From NCBI RefSeq assembly GCF_030063185.1, contig NZ_JASISP010000001.1, positions 446,534-510,533 of the forward strand: a stretch of 64,000 nucleotides of DNA, given 5' to 3'. This document shows, piece by piece, positions 21,150 to 32,701 of this stretch. Every line of letters starts with the position of its first letter. Position 1 is the stretch's first letter. The translations under genes and the position numbers were made by a program. The notes beneath the pieces were generated by a model that searched no databases, was not told where the DNA came from, and saw only the letters and a list, made by a program, of their open reading frames with translations. This stretch comes from Arthrobacter sp. H35-D1. GTDB taxonomy: Bacteria > Actinomycetota > Actinomycetes > Actinomycetales > Micrococcaceae.

Positions 21150-21692
21150 TCAAGTTGCTGTCCTGCCCTCGCGCCGCGTGCGGGCGCGGGAGAGGATTTG
21201 TGAGATGACATCCGTTTTTGCCTCCGCGTAGTAGTTCATGTCGGACCACCGTTGTTGGGCGAGACGCCTTTTAGTTGTGGCATAGAGGGTGCGGTCCGAC
21301 TCGTCCGCACGAAGCCAGTCACGAAGATCCAGATAATTGGTAACAACAGCATCGCCGGCGGAAAAAACATGAATGTGAACATCCTTGGACGGCGACCTCA
21401 TCATGTGGTGGCCAGCTTCCCGCACACGGAGCACGAATCCGGCGTCCTCAAGCATGCCAAGATAGTCATCCTCGTCCGCAACGTCTTTGACTGTCAGCAG
21501 AATGTCGATAATCGGTTTCGCTGCCAATCCTGGGACCGACGTCGATCCGATGTGCTCGATGGACAGAGCGCCGTCCCCAACTGCCTCTTTGATGACCGAA
21601 GCCAATTGATCGAAAAACTGAGGCCAAACAGAGTCGTAGTCGACGATGACGATTGGACGTTCCTCTTGGCCCCCTATTAAAACGGCGTCCAA
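21150..21692 (-). CDS. GrpB family protein (UPF0157)
   Basis: 180 residues with the GrpB/UPF0157 nucleotidyltransferase-like fold: VDYDSVWPQFFDQL at the start, IEHIGSTSVPGLAAKPIID as signature, then HIHVF and a DYLRLRD-like YLDLRDWLR segment. The family is related to DNA polymerase beta-type nucleotidyltransferases and is sometimes fused to dephospho-CoA kinase; the biochemical role is not established. It stands alone, reading away from the DnaA-box cluster at 21.8 kb. Confidence 0.85.
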   Translation of the reverse strand: MDAVLIGGQEERPIVIVDYDSVWPQFFDQLASVIKEAVGDGALSIEHIGSTSVPGLAAKPIIDILLTVKDVADEDDYLGMLEDAGFVLRVREAGHHMMRSPSKDVHIHVFSAGDAVVTNYLDLRDWLRADESDRTLYATTKRRLAQQRWSDMNYYAEAKTDVISQILSRARTRREGRTAT

Positions 21693-21805
21693 GTGCTCAC
21701 CTGATACTGCGGCCAGGAACTCATCATGTCACTACCCCGGCCAGTGCCGTCACAGCAGACCGTCCCGGCCGCACGCAATTGCGACATAGCGCACTATCCC
21801 CATAG

Positions 21806-22193
21806 TTGTCCACACTGTGGATAACTTTTCCCCACAAGCCACAGGGTTGTCCACTGGCGTTGACAAGTTATTCGAACTATCCACACCCCGTCTTCGAAAA
21901 AGTGGTTATCCCTAGTTGTTCACAAAGTTATCCACAGAAGTGGATAACTTTTCTGGAATTTTGGCCCTGGCACTGCGAAACTCCAGAAACTAAGTAATCC
22001 ACAGCTGTGGAATTACATGTGTGTAACTTGTACATATGTGCATAAGACTGGGGAAAACCATACGTACGACTAGTCTCCATCTACTAGAACTACAGCACTG
22101 TAAGTTATGCCCAGTTGTGGACAGTACTGTGGACAACTGTGGATACATGCAACGATGAACGCATGGAACTAGCTGACAACCTTGATGTCCACA
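21806..22193. promoter_or_regulatory. cluster of DnaA-box-like sequences outside oriC
   Basis: Perfect or consensus boxes (TT(A/G)TNCACA): 21806-21814 (+), 21816-21824 (-), 21916-21924 (+), 21928-21936 (+), 22128-22136 (-). One-mismatch copies: 21847-21855, 21877-21885, 21939-21947, 21995-22003, 22116-22124, 22138-22146, 22185-22193. The first pair forms TTGTCCACA-c-TGTGGATAA, an inverted repeat with one base between. This density equals or exceeds that of the dnaA-flanking regions 15 kb away. The likely role is DnaA binding (titration, or regulation of the adjacent genes); that is inference. Confidence 0.7.
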
Positions 22194-22714
22194 GAGTTTT
22201 CCCACAGGAAGCGACCCAAGAACAAACCGATGAATATCGTCGGCTCAGCGCAGAACAGGGCTGCGGCGTCGCCATTATTAGCACGACGCTGCGCAACCAC
22301 GACTATGCAGCAACAGTGAGCGCCTACGTGTCAGTGTCCTATGACCCTCCGACATTGCTTGTCAGCCTTTATGCAGAGTCCAGGATCGCTCTTGCCGTGG
22401 CAGAGTCTGGCTCGTGGGCACTCTCATTATTGACAGCAGAGCAGCGTGGCCTGGCGAATTGGCTGGCCAGTCCGGGCACCCCCATCGAAGGGCTGCTCAA
22501 GCAAATAGATTTTAGGCGCGGTCCAGTCACCGGAAACGCGGTGATGGCGGGTGCGCTGGCCTATTTCGAAGTCGAGACCACGGCCATTCATGAAGCGGCA
22601 ACCCACCTCTTGGTGGTGGGAAATGTGGTTTCCATGGGTGAAGATGCCCCATGGACCAGGGACTTGTCACCCTTGATTCACTATGGCGGTGACTACCGCC
22701 GTCTCAAGCCGTAG
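22163..22714 (+). CDS. flavin reductase-like domain protein
   Basis: About 183 residues with the FMN-binding split-barrel of the flavin reductase family: GCGVAIISTTLRNHDYAATVSA, VSVSYDPPTLLVSL and the C-terminal HLLVVGNVVS block. Such enzymes use NAD(P)H to reduce FMN or serve as the small component of two-component monooxygenases; no large component is nearby. ATG 22163 is chosen; the frame stays open to 22115, but that extension would be made of DnaA-box sequence. Its promoter region is the DnaA-box cluster, so DnaA control is possible. Confidence 0.83.
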   Translation: MELADNLDVHRVFPQEATQEQTDEYRRLSAEQGCGVAIISTTLRNHDYAATVSAYVSVSYDPPTLLVSLYAESRIALAVAESGSWALSLLTAEQRGLANWLASPGTPIEGLLKQIDFRRGPVTGNAVMAGALAYFEVETTAIHEAATHLLVVGNVVSMGEDAPWTRDLSPLIHYGGDYRRLKP

Positions 22715-22739
22715 AAAAGGCGGAGTTTTTGCGGTCGTT

Positions 22740-22768
22740 GCACGGGGCTGCCCGTCCATGCCCCGTGC
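22740..22768. terminator. hairpin between convergent genes
   Basis: GCACGGGGC and GCCCCGTGC form a nine-base perfect stem between the ends of the flavin reductase and rhomboid genes. There is no clear T run on either side, so it may be a weak bidirectional terminator. Confidence 0.45.
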
Positions 22769-22836
22769 TCCCTGTGGCTTGGTCCATCTGCAGCTTGCAC
22801 GTTCGATTGATCGACCCTGCGACTGCGCGCGGTTGT

Positions 22837-23697
22837 TTAGCCCAAGAGAAAAGCAGGAAAGGTGGAGACCTTGTACATGGTCAGTACAACCAGAAGCGCC
22901 GCTACCGCGGCAATCCCGCCCCATTGAACCAGCACCCGGTTCTTTGCCGGTGCATACGCGATGGCGACTGTGCACAGCACTCCTGCAATCAAGCCGCCCA
23001 GGTGGGCCTGCCAGGCAATGTTGGGGACGATGAACCCAATGGCAGCATTGATGAGCAGCAACACGATGATCTGCCGGAGATCGCCGCCACGCTTCTTTTG
23101 CACCACAAAGAGTGCCCCGAACAAGCCGAAGACTGCCCCGGATGCTCCCACAACCACTGTGTCGATGGGGGCAATCAGCAACACGCCGACCGAGCCCGCG
23201 AGGGCGCTGACAAGATAAACGGCAAGGAAGCGGGCGCGGCCAAAGGCCGGCTCCAGAGCGTTGCCTAGAATCCACAGCGCGTACATGTTGAATGCAATAT
23301 GCATGATGTTCTTGGAGTGCAGGAACGCTGAACTCACCATTCGCCACGGTTCGGTTTCCGTAAGAAACGGAGCATAGGCGAAGTTCTGAAACACGAAATC
23401 CTTCGGGATGGCCCAATCAAGAGCGAAGGCCACTGCGCAGATGGCCATCATCGTTATTGTGACCACTGGGCGCCCGGCACGGGCCACACCGCCAAATATG
23501 GTCCGGCGTGAAGGAACCGCCTTGCTCGACTCACGCACGCAGTCCACACACTGCACTCCCACGGCTGCGCTGCGCTGGCAATCCGGGCACGTTGGCCGGC
23601 CACACCGTTGGCAGCTCACATACGAGACACGGTCTGGGTGACGCGGACAGACAGGGGCTCCTGTGGCGGATCCCCGAGCCGGGAAAGCAGAACTCAT
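22837..23697 (-). CDS. rhomboid family intramembrane serine protease
   Basis: 286 residues. The N-terminus has a zinc-finger-like cysteine set (CPRH, CQRCGRPTCPDC, CVDC; about 17-55) typical of actinobacterial rhomboids. Six or seven membrane helices follow, with the serine in GASGAVFGLFGAL, the HIAFNMYAL motif and the catalytic histidine in WQAHLGGLIAG. It cleaves membrane-spanning substrates inside the membrane. Cotranscription with the upstream cyclophilin (95-base gap) is possible, and this pair order is familiar in Actinobacteria. Confidence 0.92.
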   Translation of the reverse strand: MSSAFPARGSATGAPVCPRHPDRVSYVSCQRCGRPTCPDCQRSAAVGVQCVDCVRESSKAVPSRRTIFGGVARAGRPVVTITMMAICAVAFALDWAIPKDFVFQNFAYAPFLTETEPWRMVSSAFLHSKNIMHIAFNMYALWILGNALEPAFGRARFLAVYLVSALAGSVGVLLIAPIDTVVVGASGAVFGLFGALFVVQKKRGGDLRQIIVLLLINAAIGFIVPNIAWQAHLGGLIAGVLCTVAIAYAPAKNRVLVQWGGIAAVAALLVVLTMYKVSTFPAFLLG

Positions 23698-23792
23698 GGG
23701 TTGGTTCCTCTTGGGAATAATACAAGGAAGGCTTCAGCCGCCGGATCCACGCAGGACCCGGCGACCAAAGCCATGAAATTGAAACGCCGTTG

Positions 23793-24335
23793 TTAGAGCT
23801 GTTCGACCGTCACCGAATTGATGACGACGTCTTCGCGCGGCTTGTCGCCTGCACCGGTTGCAACAGCCTCAATGGCGTCCACAACTGCTCGTGAGTCCTC
23901 GTCGGCGACCTCACCGAAGATGGTGTGCTTGCCCTGCAGCCAGCTTGTATTGACGGTGGTGATGAAGAATTGTGAACCGTTGGTTCCACGGCCACCCTGG
24001 GTGCCGGCATTGGCCATGGCGAACTTGTAAGGGTCGTTGAAGTTCAGGTCGGGGTTGATTTCGTCGTCGAACTGGTAGCCCGGTCCGCCAATCCCGCGGC
24101 CCAAGGGGTCTCCAGCCTGAATCATGAAGTCCTTGATGATGCGGTGAAAGATGGTTCCGTTGTACAGCGGGGTGTTGGTCTTCTCGCCGGTTCCAGGGTG
24201 TGTCCACTCGGTGGTGCCGGTGGCGAGTCCGACGAAGTTCTCCACGGTCTTGGGGGCGTGGTTTCCAAAGAGGTCCACCACGATGTCGCCAAGGCTTGTG
24301 CTGATAGTTGCTTTTGCAGTTGGAATAGCAGTCAT
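23793..24335 (-). CDS. ppiA: cyclophilin-type peptidyl-prolyl cis-trans isomerase
   Basis: 180 residues of a cytoplasmic cyclophilin that speeds proline isomerisation during folding. It carries FHRIIKDFMIQAGDP, GTQGGRGTNGSQFFIT with the expected QFF, and WLQGKHTIFGEV. ATG 24335 is preferred because the 60 extra in-frame residues upstream look non-coding. Divergent from the LEA-like gene at 24473. Confidence 0.93.
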   Translation of the reverse strand: MTAIPTAKATISTSLGDIVVDLFGNHAPKTVENFVGLATGTTEWTHPGTGEKTNTPLYNGTIFHRIIKDFMIQAGDPLGRGIGGPGYQFDDEINPDLNFNDPYKFAMANAGTQGGRGTNGSQFFITTVNTSWLQGKHTIFGEVADEDSRAVVDAIEAVATGAGDKPREDVVINSVTVEQL

Positions 24336-24472
24336 GGCGATATTCTGCCACGACAACGTGGGAAATTTCTGACAGGCGTGTTCATTCCGCGCCCGGCGAA
24401 CTGCCAAATGATAGCGAGACCGCGCTTGTGGACGTAGGCTGAACCATGAAACTGCTGACATCTGGAGGAAAC

Positions 24473-25426
24473 GTGAAGAAGGTTGACCGCTTAACCCAAG
24501 GTTTGGAAGACTCACTCAACACTGGGGTGGAGAACGCCAAGGACTGGACAACTCCCCGCGTGGAAGCTGCATGGGGCTGGGCCGCGCCACGCATTGAAAA
24601 AGGCATCGAGCAGGCATCCCCGATCGTGCAGGACGGCCTCCGCAAGGCTGCCAAGTACACTGCGGATGGCGTTGCTTCCGTAACGCCGAAGATCCAAGAC
24701 GGCCTGGGAAGACTTGCCCCCCGCATTTCAGATGCCGTGGACGGTGCAACTCCCCACATCAAGGAAGCCTTGGACAAGACAGCACCGGCCATCACCACGG
24801 CCAAGGACAAAGTTGTCGATGACTTCATTCCGCTGTTCGCGGACAGGCTCGGGGACGCAGCCAACGCTGTCGGCGCTGCCTTGGACAGTTCCAAGGCAGC
24901 CCACCAAGTGGAAATCACCGCTGCCAAATTGACGGGCAACAAAAAAGCCGTGGCCAAGGCCAAAAAGGCTGCCGCCAAATCTGCCAAGGATCTGGCGGCC
25001 AAGCTGAAGAAGGCGTCCAAGAAAAAGAAGTCCGGGAAAGGGTGGATTGTTGTAGGCATTGTTGTTGCTGCAACCGCCGCGGGCGTGGCCGTCTGGAAGG
25101 CTTCCAAACCTGTGGCCGATCCTTGGAAGACTCCCGCTCCGGTGGCTCCGACTGCAACCCCTACGACGAACACCTCATCCGAGCCAGCTGTGCCTGCGCC
25201 CGTACCCGCGGATGACGGCGCACACAAGGGTGTGAAGGACGTCGCCGACACTGTGCAGGAGAAGGTAAAGGACACAGTTGAGAGCGTAAAGGACAAGGTT
25301 GCCGAGACCGTTGCAGATGCGAAGGAACCCCTCGCCGAGGCCGCAGACGATGTAAAGGATGCCAAAGACGCCGCAGTCAAGGCAGTGAAGAATGCAGTAC
25401 CGAAGCCTGCAGACCCCAAGAAATAG
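24473..25426 (+). CDS. LEA/apolipoprotein-like repeat protein with one membrane helix
   Basis: 317 residues. Residues about 1-140 are amphipathic 11- to 22-residue repeats (VQDGLRKAAKYTADG, IQDGLGRLAPRISDA, IKEALDKTAPAITTA). A very Lys/Ala-rich basic stretch precedes a membrane helix near 190-209. A Pro/Thr linker follows, and the C-terminal 80 residues are again LEA-like (VKDTVESVKDKVAETVADA). The start is GTG 24473 because GGAGGA lies four bases upstream; an in-frame ATG at 24446 has no such site. No named family is assigned; a membrane or envelope stress-protection role is a guess from composition. Confidence 0.78.
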   Translation: MKKVDRLTQGLEDSLNTGVENAKDWTTPRVEAAWGWAAPRIEKGIEQASPIVQDGLRKAAKYTADGVASVTPKIQDGLGRLAPRISDAVDGATPHIKEALDKTAPAITTAKDKVVDDFIPLFADRLGDAANAVGAALDSSKAAHQVEITAAKLTGNKKAVAKAKKAAAKSAKDLAAKLKKASKKKKSGKGWIVVGIVVAATAAGVAVWKASKPVADPWKTPAPVAPTATPTTNTSSEPAVPAPVPADDGAHKGVKDVADTVQEKVKDTVESVKDKVAETVADAKEPLAEAADDVKDAKDAAVKAVKNAVPKPADPKK

Positions 25427-25484
25427 GCCCCAATTGCACAAGCATTGAGGACACCGCCGTGACCGGCGGTTGGTAGCTTCCGGT

Positions 25485-25514
25485 GGGGGCCAAGATCAGT
25501 TGATCTTGGCCCCC
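25485..25514. terminator. bidirectional hairpin between convergent genes
   Basis: GGGGGCCAAGATCA and TGATCTTGGCCCCC form a 14-base perfect stem with a two-base centre, lying between the LEA-like gene and the DMT exporter. The T run is short (ATTT on the plus strand). Confidence 0.75.
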
Positions 25515-25555
25515 ATTTGCGTCCTTGTTGTGTGTCAGTGCGCTTGCTGCGTGGG

Positions 25556-26422
25556 CTATTGCTGAATGCCGCTGCGGCCCTGGCGGACAATGACCACGGC
25601 AAGGCCCGCAAGGATCAATCCCAATCCTGCATAGATTCCAGCAGGCAGCGATTGGCCCAGGAAAACGCCGGCCAGGAGTGCAGCCCCTGGAATCTCCACC
25701 AAAATCATCATCGACACCACCAGCGGGGATATGGTGGCCAACAGGTAGTTGAAGATCGTGTGCCCAAATAGTTGAGAGGCCACTGTCACAGCCACAATTC
25801 CCCACCAGGCTTCGGCCGGAATATTGATCAGCGGTTGGCGGAAGAGCAGGCACAAGGCAAGCAAAATCAGCGAACACAGGGCATAACAAATACTTGAGTA
25901 AACACTCGTTGAAAGGGTTCTGCGTGTTCTGGCGCCGGCGAGCGTGTAAATGGCTGCCAGAGCCCCTCCAAGGATGGCCAGTACGTCACCCAACAGCGCC
26001 TGCCTTGAGAGGCCCATGTCGAAGCCTGTAATCACCACAACACCCAGCAGCGCTGCTCCCAGCCCGAGCATCACTGGCCGCGAGGGCCTTCTGCCCCGGA
26101 TCCACTGGTACAGCGCTATCCATGCCGCCTGCAGGCATACAAGGGCAGTGGCCGCTGCCACGCTTGTCAGCTTCACCGACGTGACAAAGCAGGCGAAATG
26201 CAGCGCCAACGCAGTTGCGGCGATCATCGTGTATTTCAGCTCGTCGCGGTTCAAGGACTTGAACGCTCCAGCGTTTCCCATGAGCGCCGGGGGGCCAAGG
26301 ACAACGGCACCAAACACATTGCGCCACAGGGCAATGGTCAGTGCCGGGGCCATGGTGGCCGCCATGATGGGCCCTGAGGCGGAAACACCCAGAATCCCCA
26401 CGACGGCCAGAATGAATATCAT
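25556..26422 (-). CDS. EamA/DMT family transporter
   Basis: 288 residues forming ten predicted membrane helices in two repeated halves, the layout of drug/metabolite exporters (RhaT/EamA). Features include GPIMAATMAPALTIALWRNV in helix 2 and a second EamA unit starting near LAILGGALAAIYTLAG. The substrate is unknown. ATG 26422 is chosen because AGGA sits five bases upstream; the longer frame to 26560 runs through the tRNA-Ala terminator and into the tRNA gene. Confidence 0.88.
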   Translation of the reverse strand: MIFILAVVGILGVSASGPIMAATMAPALTIALWRNVFGAVVLGPPALMGNAGAFKSLNRDELKYTMIAATALALHFACFVTSVKLTSVAAATALVCLQAAWIALYQWIRGRRPSRPVMLGLGAALLGVVVITGFDMGLSRQALLGDVLAILGGALAAIYTLAGARTRRTLSTSVYSSICYALCSLILLALCLLFRQPLINIPAEAWWGIVAVTVASQLFGHTIFNYLLATISPLVVSMMILVEIPGAALLAGVFLGQSLPAGIYAGLGLILAGLAVVIVRQGRSGIQQ

Positions 26423-26480
26423 TGTCCTAGCGTAAGACACCCCATATGACCGACAAACCGCGAAACATTCAGACTTAAAC

Positions 26481-26514
26481 AAAACAACCCCGGTCCGCGG
26501 ACCGGGGTTGTTTT
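26481..26514. terminator. perfect palindromic terminator after tRNA-Ala
   Basis: Bases 26481-26514 are a 34-base perfect palindrome (AAAACAACCCCGGTCCG plus its complement) with flanking A and T runs, so it can terminate in both directions. It directly follows the tRNA-Ala CCA end on the minus strand. Confidence 0.9.
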
Positions 26515-26516
26515 CA

Positions 26517-26592
26517 TGGTGGAGGCACGGGGACTCGAACCCCGAACCCCCTGCTTGCAAAGCAGGTGCGCTACCAATTGCGCCATGCCCCC
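26517..26592 (-). tRNA. tRNA-Ala (anticodon TGC), CCA encoded
   Basis: A 73-base tRNA body (26520-26592) with encoded CCA at 26517-26519. Acceptor GGGGGCA/TGCCTCC pairs with one G-T. The anticodon stem CCTGC/GCAGG encloses TTTGCAA, anticodon TGC. T arm GGTTCGAGTCC. It lies downstream of tRNA-Ile and the gyrase operon, the usual actinobacterial order. Confidence 0.97.
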
Positions 26593-26789
26593 ATGAGGCT
26601 GATTCAGTATATATGGAACAGTTGCCAAAGATTCAATTTACTGAATCTGTCGCTTTGCTCCACGTTGTCTTCACAACTTTGGATTCCCGCCACTTCTTGT
26701 TCGCAAACATGACAGCTCCTAAAGCTGCGACGAATATCAGCAACTTCTTCACTGCACACCATCCTTCAAACAAGAACCAACTGGTTCCG

Positions 26790-26863
26790 TGGGCGTACCT
26801 GGACTTGAACCAGGGACCTCTTCGTTATCAGCGAAGCGCTCTAACCGCCTGAGCTATACGCCC
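26790..26863 (-). tRNA. tRNA-Ile (anticodon GAT)
   Basis: A 74-base tRNA with acceptor GGGCGTA/TACGCCC, D arm AGCTCAGGCGGTTAGAGC, and anticodon stem CTTCG/CGAAG around CTGATAA, anticodon GAT. CCA is not encoded. It is separated from tRNA-Ala by about 200 bases in which I see no gene. Confidence 0.97.
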
Positions 26864-26919
26864 TCATTGACCGCACCGGGCCGAGACAAAACTTTACCCC
26901 ACAGATTCCCAAAGTCCAA

Positions 26920-26955
26920 AATCGGCGGGCCTTCGGGCTTTTTGGGCCCGCCGAT
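26920..26955 (-). terminator. terminator of the gyrase operon
   Basis: AATCGGCGGGCC and GGCCCGCCGATT form a 12-base stem. On the minus strand it is followed by TTTTGG. It lies between the DUF3566 stop and tRNA-Ile. Confidence 0.8.
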
Positions 26956-27002
26956 TCAAGGATTTCCAAGGATTATGCAACGCCAAATATGGCGTTGGCT
27001 GC

Positions 27003-27566
27003 TCAGTCGTCGGTCAAGGTGACACCAATTCCGCCCACCAGGGTGGCGGAAATGTTGTAGAGCCAAGCAGAAAGTACCGAAAGTGTGGTCAACAACACAA
27101 CATTGACGACGGCAACAATGGTTGAGAACGAGGCAACCTGACCCAACGAGGCGATGCTGAGAAGGTCAAAGGGTGCACCGCCCTCCTTACCTTGGATCTC
27201 ATTGACAAAGGCGTTGACTGTGTCGAACAGGCCAATGGCATCAAGCAGCGACCACAGCACGATGGACGCGACAACCGTGACAATGCCCAGTGCCACGGAC
27301 AGCAGGAAAGCCATTTTGAGAACAGACCACGGATCCACCTTGCTAACCAGCAGGCGTGCACGGCGTGCCTTGGCTTTCGGCGCCGGCTTGACCAAAGCCG
27401 GAGGCCCCTTGGGGGGAGCCGTCTTGGGCCCGGTCTTGGGTGCCGGCTTCTTAGTTGCAGTTGCTCCGGCAGCCGCGGAAGCGCTGCTTGGGCGCTGTGT
27501 CGGGCGGGCCGGGGTACCTACCCTTGGTGCGGAGCCAGGCCGCGGAATCGGGTTGTTGGTGCTCAC
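27003..27566 (-). CDS. DUF3566 domain membrane protein
   Basis: 187 residues. A disordered N-terminus rich in Pro, Ala and Lys (about 1-70) precedes the DUF3566 domain with two long membrane helices (about 85-112 and 143-172). The family is found downstream of gyrA in Actinobacteria; its role is unknown, although the position suggests a link with replication or envelope functions. The GTG start overlaps the gyrA stop (GTGA), so translation is coupled to gyrase. Confidence 0.9.
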   Translation of the reverse strand: MSTNNPIPRPGSAPRVGTPARPTQRPSSASAAAGATATKKPAPKTGPKTAPPKGPPALVKPAPKAKARRARLLVSKVDPWSVLKMAFLLSVALGIVTVVASIVLWSLLDAIGLFDTVNAFVNEIQGKEGGAPFDLLSIASLGQVASFSTIVAVVNVVLLTTLSVLSAWLYNISATLVGGIGVTLTDD

Positions 27567-30208
27567 TCGGTACCTCCAGTTGTTCCGTCATTACCATTTA
27601 ACGGTACTTCATCAATCTGCTGCTTGCCGTCCAGCTCAGCCACAGGGGTCCCCTCAGGCGCCTCGGACTCAGCCGCTTCGAGCTCCTCTTCGAGACCGCG
27701 TTCGCTATTGCGGGCAATGCCGATGATGCGGTCGTTCTTGTCCGGTTTGGCAAAAATGACGCCCATGGTGTCGCGTCCCTTGGCCGGAACCTCGGATACA
27801 TCCGAACGGACCACCTTGCCTCCGCCCATGACCACCAGGACTTCATCGTCTTCCCGAACAATCAGTGCCCCGATGAGATCGCCGCGGTCTTCCACGAGCT
27901 TGGCAACCTTGATACCCAGGCCGCCACGTCCTTGCAACCGGTATTCTCCGACCGCCGTGCGCTTGGCATAGCCGCCTTCGGTCACAATGAACACGAATGA
28001 GTCTTCGGTGACCACGTTGGCTGACAGCAGTTCGTCAAAGTCACGGAACTTCATCCCGGTAACACCCGAGGTGGCCCGCCCCATGGGGCGCAGCGCCTCG
28101 TTGGTGGCAGTGAACCTGATCGACTGGCCCTTGCGGGAAACTAGCAAGAGGTCATCCGTGTCAGAGACCAGCTGTGCAGATACAAGTTCGTCGCCGTCGC
28201 GCAAATTGATGGCAATGACGCCGGCTGAACGGTTGGTGTCATAGTCCTCCAATGAGGTCTTTTTGACTAGCCCGTTCTTGGTGGCCAGCACAAGATACGG
28301 GGACTGCTGGTAGTCCCGCAGCTCCATGACTTGGGCGATTTTCTCATCAGGCTGGAAGGCCAACAGGTTGGCGACGTGCTGGCCCTTTGCATCCCGGCCG
28401 GCCTCGGCGAGTTCATAGGCCTTGGCGCGGTAAACACGGCCCAGGTTGGTGAAGAAAAGCAGCCAGTGGTGGGTAGTCGTGACGAAGAAGTGCTCGACGA
28501 CGTCGTCCCCGCGCAACGCTGCACCCTTGATTCCCTTGCCTCCGCGGTGTTGGGACCGGTAGTTGTCGCTACGAGTACGTTTTACGTAGCCTCCGCGGGT
28601 AATGGTGACCACCATTTCCTCTTCGGGAATGAGGTCTTCCATGCTCATATTGGGGTCGTAGCCCATCATGATTTCGGTGCGGCGATCGTCACCGTAGCGG
28701 GACGTGATCTCGGCGAGTTCGTCGCTGACAATGCCGCGCTGAATTTCCGGATCTGACAGAATCCGGTTGAATTCGGTGATCATGGTTTCCAGCACGTCAT
28801 GACGGTCCTGGATTTTCTGGTGCTCCAAGGCGGCCAAGCGGCGCAACTGCATGTCGAGAATGGCCTTGGCCTGAGTCTCGTCGATACTGAGCAACTGCAT
28901 GAGACCTTCGCGGGCCTCCTCAGTGGTGGATGACCGGCGGATCAAGGCAATGACCTCGTCCAGCGCATCCAAAGCCTTCAGCAACGCGCGCTGAATATGT
29001 GCTTCTTCCTCGGCTTTGCGCAGTCGGAACTGCGTGCGGCGGACAATGACATCCATCTGATGGGTCACCCAGTGGCGAATGAACGCATCCAGGGGCAGCG
29101 TGCGCGGCACACCGTCCACAATGGCCAGCATGTTGGCGCTGAAATTCTCTTGCAACTGTGTGTGCTTGTACAGGTTGTTCAGGACCACCTTGGCCACTGC
29201 GTCCCGCTTAAGCACAACGACAAGCCGCTGGCCGGTGCGTCCCGACGTCTCATCACGAAGGTCTGCGATGCCGGCAATCTTGCCGTCCTTGACGAGATCC
29301 GCGATCTTGATGGCCAAGTTGTCGGGGTTTGCCTGGTACGGCAGTTCCGTCACGACCAGGCACGTGCGACCTTGAATTTCCTCGACGTTGACAACCGCAC
29401 GCATGGTGATGGAGCCGCGGCCTGTGCGGTAGGCGTCCTCGATGCCCTTGCGTCCCAAAATTTGGGCGCCGGTGGGAAAGTCCGGGCCCTTGATGCGCTC
29501 AATGAGGGCTTCCAGGAGCTCTTCGCGCCCCACGGTGGGGTTGGCCAGATACCACTGGACGCCTTCAGCGACTTCACGCAGATTGTGCGGGGGAATGTTC
29601 GTAGCCATGCCAACGGCGATGCCTGAGGAACCATTGACCAATAGGTTCGGGAACCGTGAAGGCAGGATGGTCGGTTCCTGGTTTTTGCCGTCGTAGTTGT
29701 CCTGGAAATCAACGGTTTCCTCGTCTATGTCCCGAACCATTTCCATGGCCAACGGCGCCATTTTGGTTTCCGTGTAACGCGGTGCGGCAGCACCATCGTT
29801 GCCCGGCGAGCCAAAATTGCCCTGTCCAAGGGCCAGCGGATAACGCATGGTCCAGTCTTGGATCAAGCGCACCAGCGCATCGTAGATCGCCGAGTCACCA
29901 TGAGGGTGGTATTGACCCATGACCTCGCCCACCACGCGGGCACACTTGTTAAACGAGCGCTCCGGGCGGTAGCCGCCGTCGAACATGGCATACAACACTC
30001 GGCGATGCACAGGCTTGAGCCCGTCGCGAACATCCGGAAGCGCACGGCCGACGATCACGGCCATGGCATAGTCCAGATACGAGCGCTTCATCTCCTCCTG
30101 GAGATCAATTTGCTCAACTTTGTCGTGCATCAAGCTGCCTTCAAGAACGTCATCTCCCGTGGTTTCCACGGTGGGTTCTTCAGGGTTCTGGGGTGTTTCG
30201 TCACTCAT
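27563..30208 (-). CDS. gyrA: DNA gyrase subunit A
   Basis: 881 residues of the breakage-reunion subunit. The catalytic tyrosine is in AAPRYTE, and the quinolone-determining region reads [19 protein letters not shown], with Ser and Asp at the E. coli 83 and 87 equivalents, i.e. the susceptible form. The C-terminal DNA-wrapping pinwheel includes the GyrA box QRGGKGI (as [10 protein letters not shown]). An acidic C-terminal tail follows. It lies 69 bases after gyrB on the minus strand and overlaps the DUF3566 gene. Confidence 0.97.
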   Translation of the reverse strand: MSDETPQNPEEPTVETTGDDVLEGSLMHDKVEQIDLQEEMKRSYLDYAMAVIVGRALPDVRDGLKPVHRRVLYAMFDGGYRPERSFNKCARVVGEVMGQYHPHGDSAIYDALVRLIQDWTMRYPLALGQGNFGSPGNDGAAAPRYTETKMAPLAMEMVRDIDEETVDFQDNYDGKNQEPTILPSRFPNLLVNGSSGIAVGMATNIPPHNLREVAEGVQWYLANPTVGREELLEALIERIKGPDFPTGAQILGRKGIEDAYRTGRGSITMRAVVNVEEIQGRTCLVVTELPYQANPDNLAIKIADLVKDGKIAGIADLRDETSGRTGQRLVVVLKRDAVAKVVLNNLYKHTQLQENFSANMLAIVDGVPRTLPLDAFIRHWVTHQMDVIVRRTQFRLRKAEEEAHIQRALLKALDALDEVIALIRRSSTTEEAREGLMQLLSIDETQAKAILDMQLRRLAALEHQKIQDRHDVLETMITEFNRILSDPEIQRGIVSDELAEITSRYGDDRRTEIMMGYDPNMSMEDLIPEEEMVVTITRGGYVKRTRSDNYRSQHRGGKGIKGAALRGDDVVEHFFVTTTHHWLLFFTNLGRVYRAKAYELAEAGRDAKGQHVANLLAFQPDEKIAQVMELRDYQQSPYLVLATKNGLVKKTSLEDYDTNRSAGVIAINLRDGDELVSAQLVSDTDDLLLVSRKGQSIRFTATNEALRPMGRATSGVTGMKFRDFDELLSANVVTEDSFVFIVTEGGYAKRTAVGEYRLQGRGGLGIKVAKLVEDRGDLIGALIVREDDEVLVVMGGGKVVRSDVSEVPAKGRDTMGVIFAKPDKNDRIIGIARNSERGLEEELEAAESEAPEGTPVAELDGKQQIDEVPLNGNDGTTGGTE

Positions 30209-30277
30209 GATCTTTTATATTCCATTCCCAATATATGTCAGATTCGCTCTATGTCTAGTTGGCCATGCATGCATGGT

Positions 30278-32701
<2,424 letters not shown>

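Noticed and set aside
21806-22193. A second true replication origin
   Set aside because: The boxes are striking, but there is no clear AT-rich unwinding stretch comparable to that beside dnaN, and the gene layout places the origin at dnaA; titration or regulation is more likely.
24382-25611. A 409-codon minus-strand frame opposite the LEA-like gene
   Set aside because: It is low complexity (Ala/Ser/Phe repeats) created by the repeats of the real plus-strand gene, and has no family motifs.
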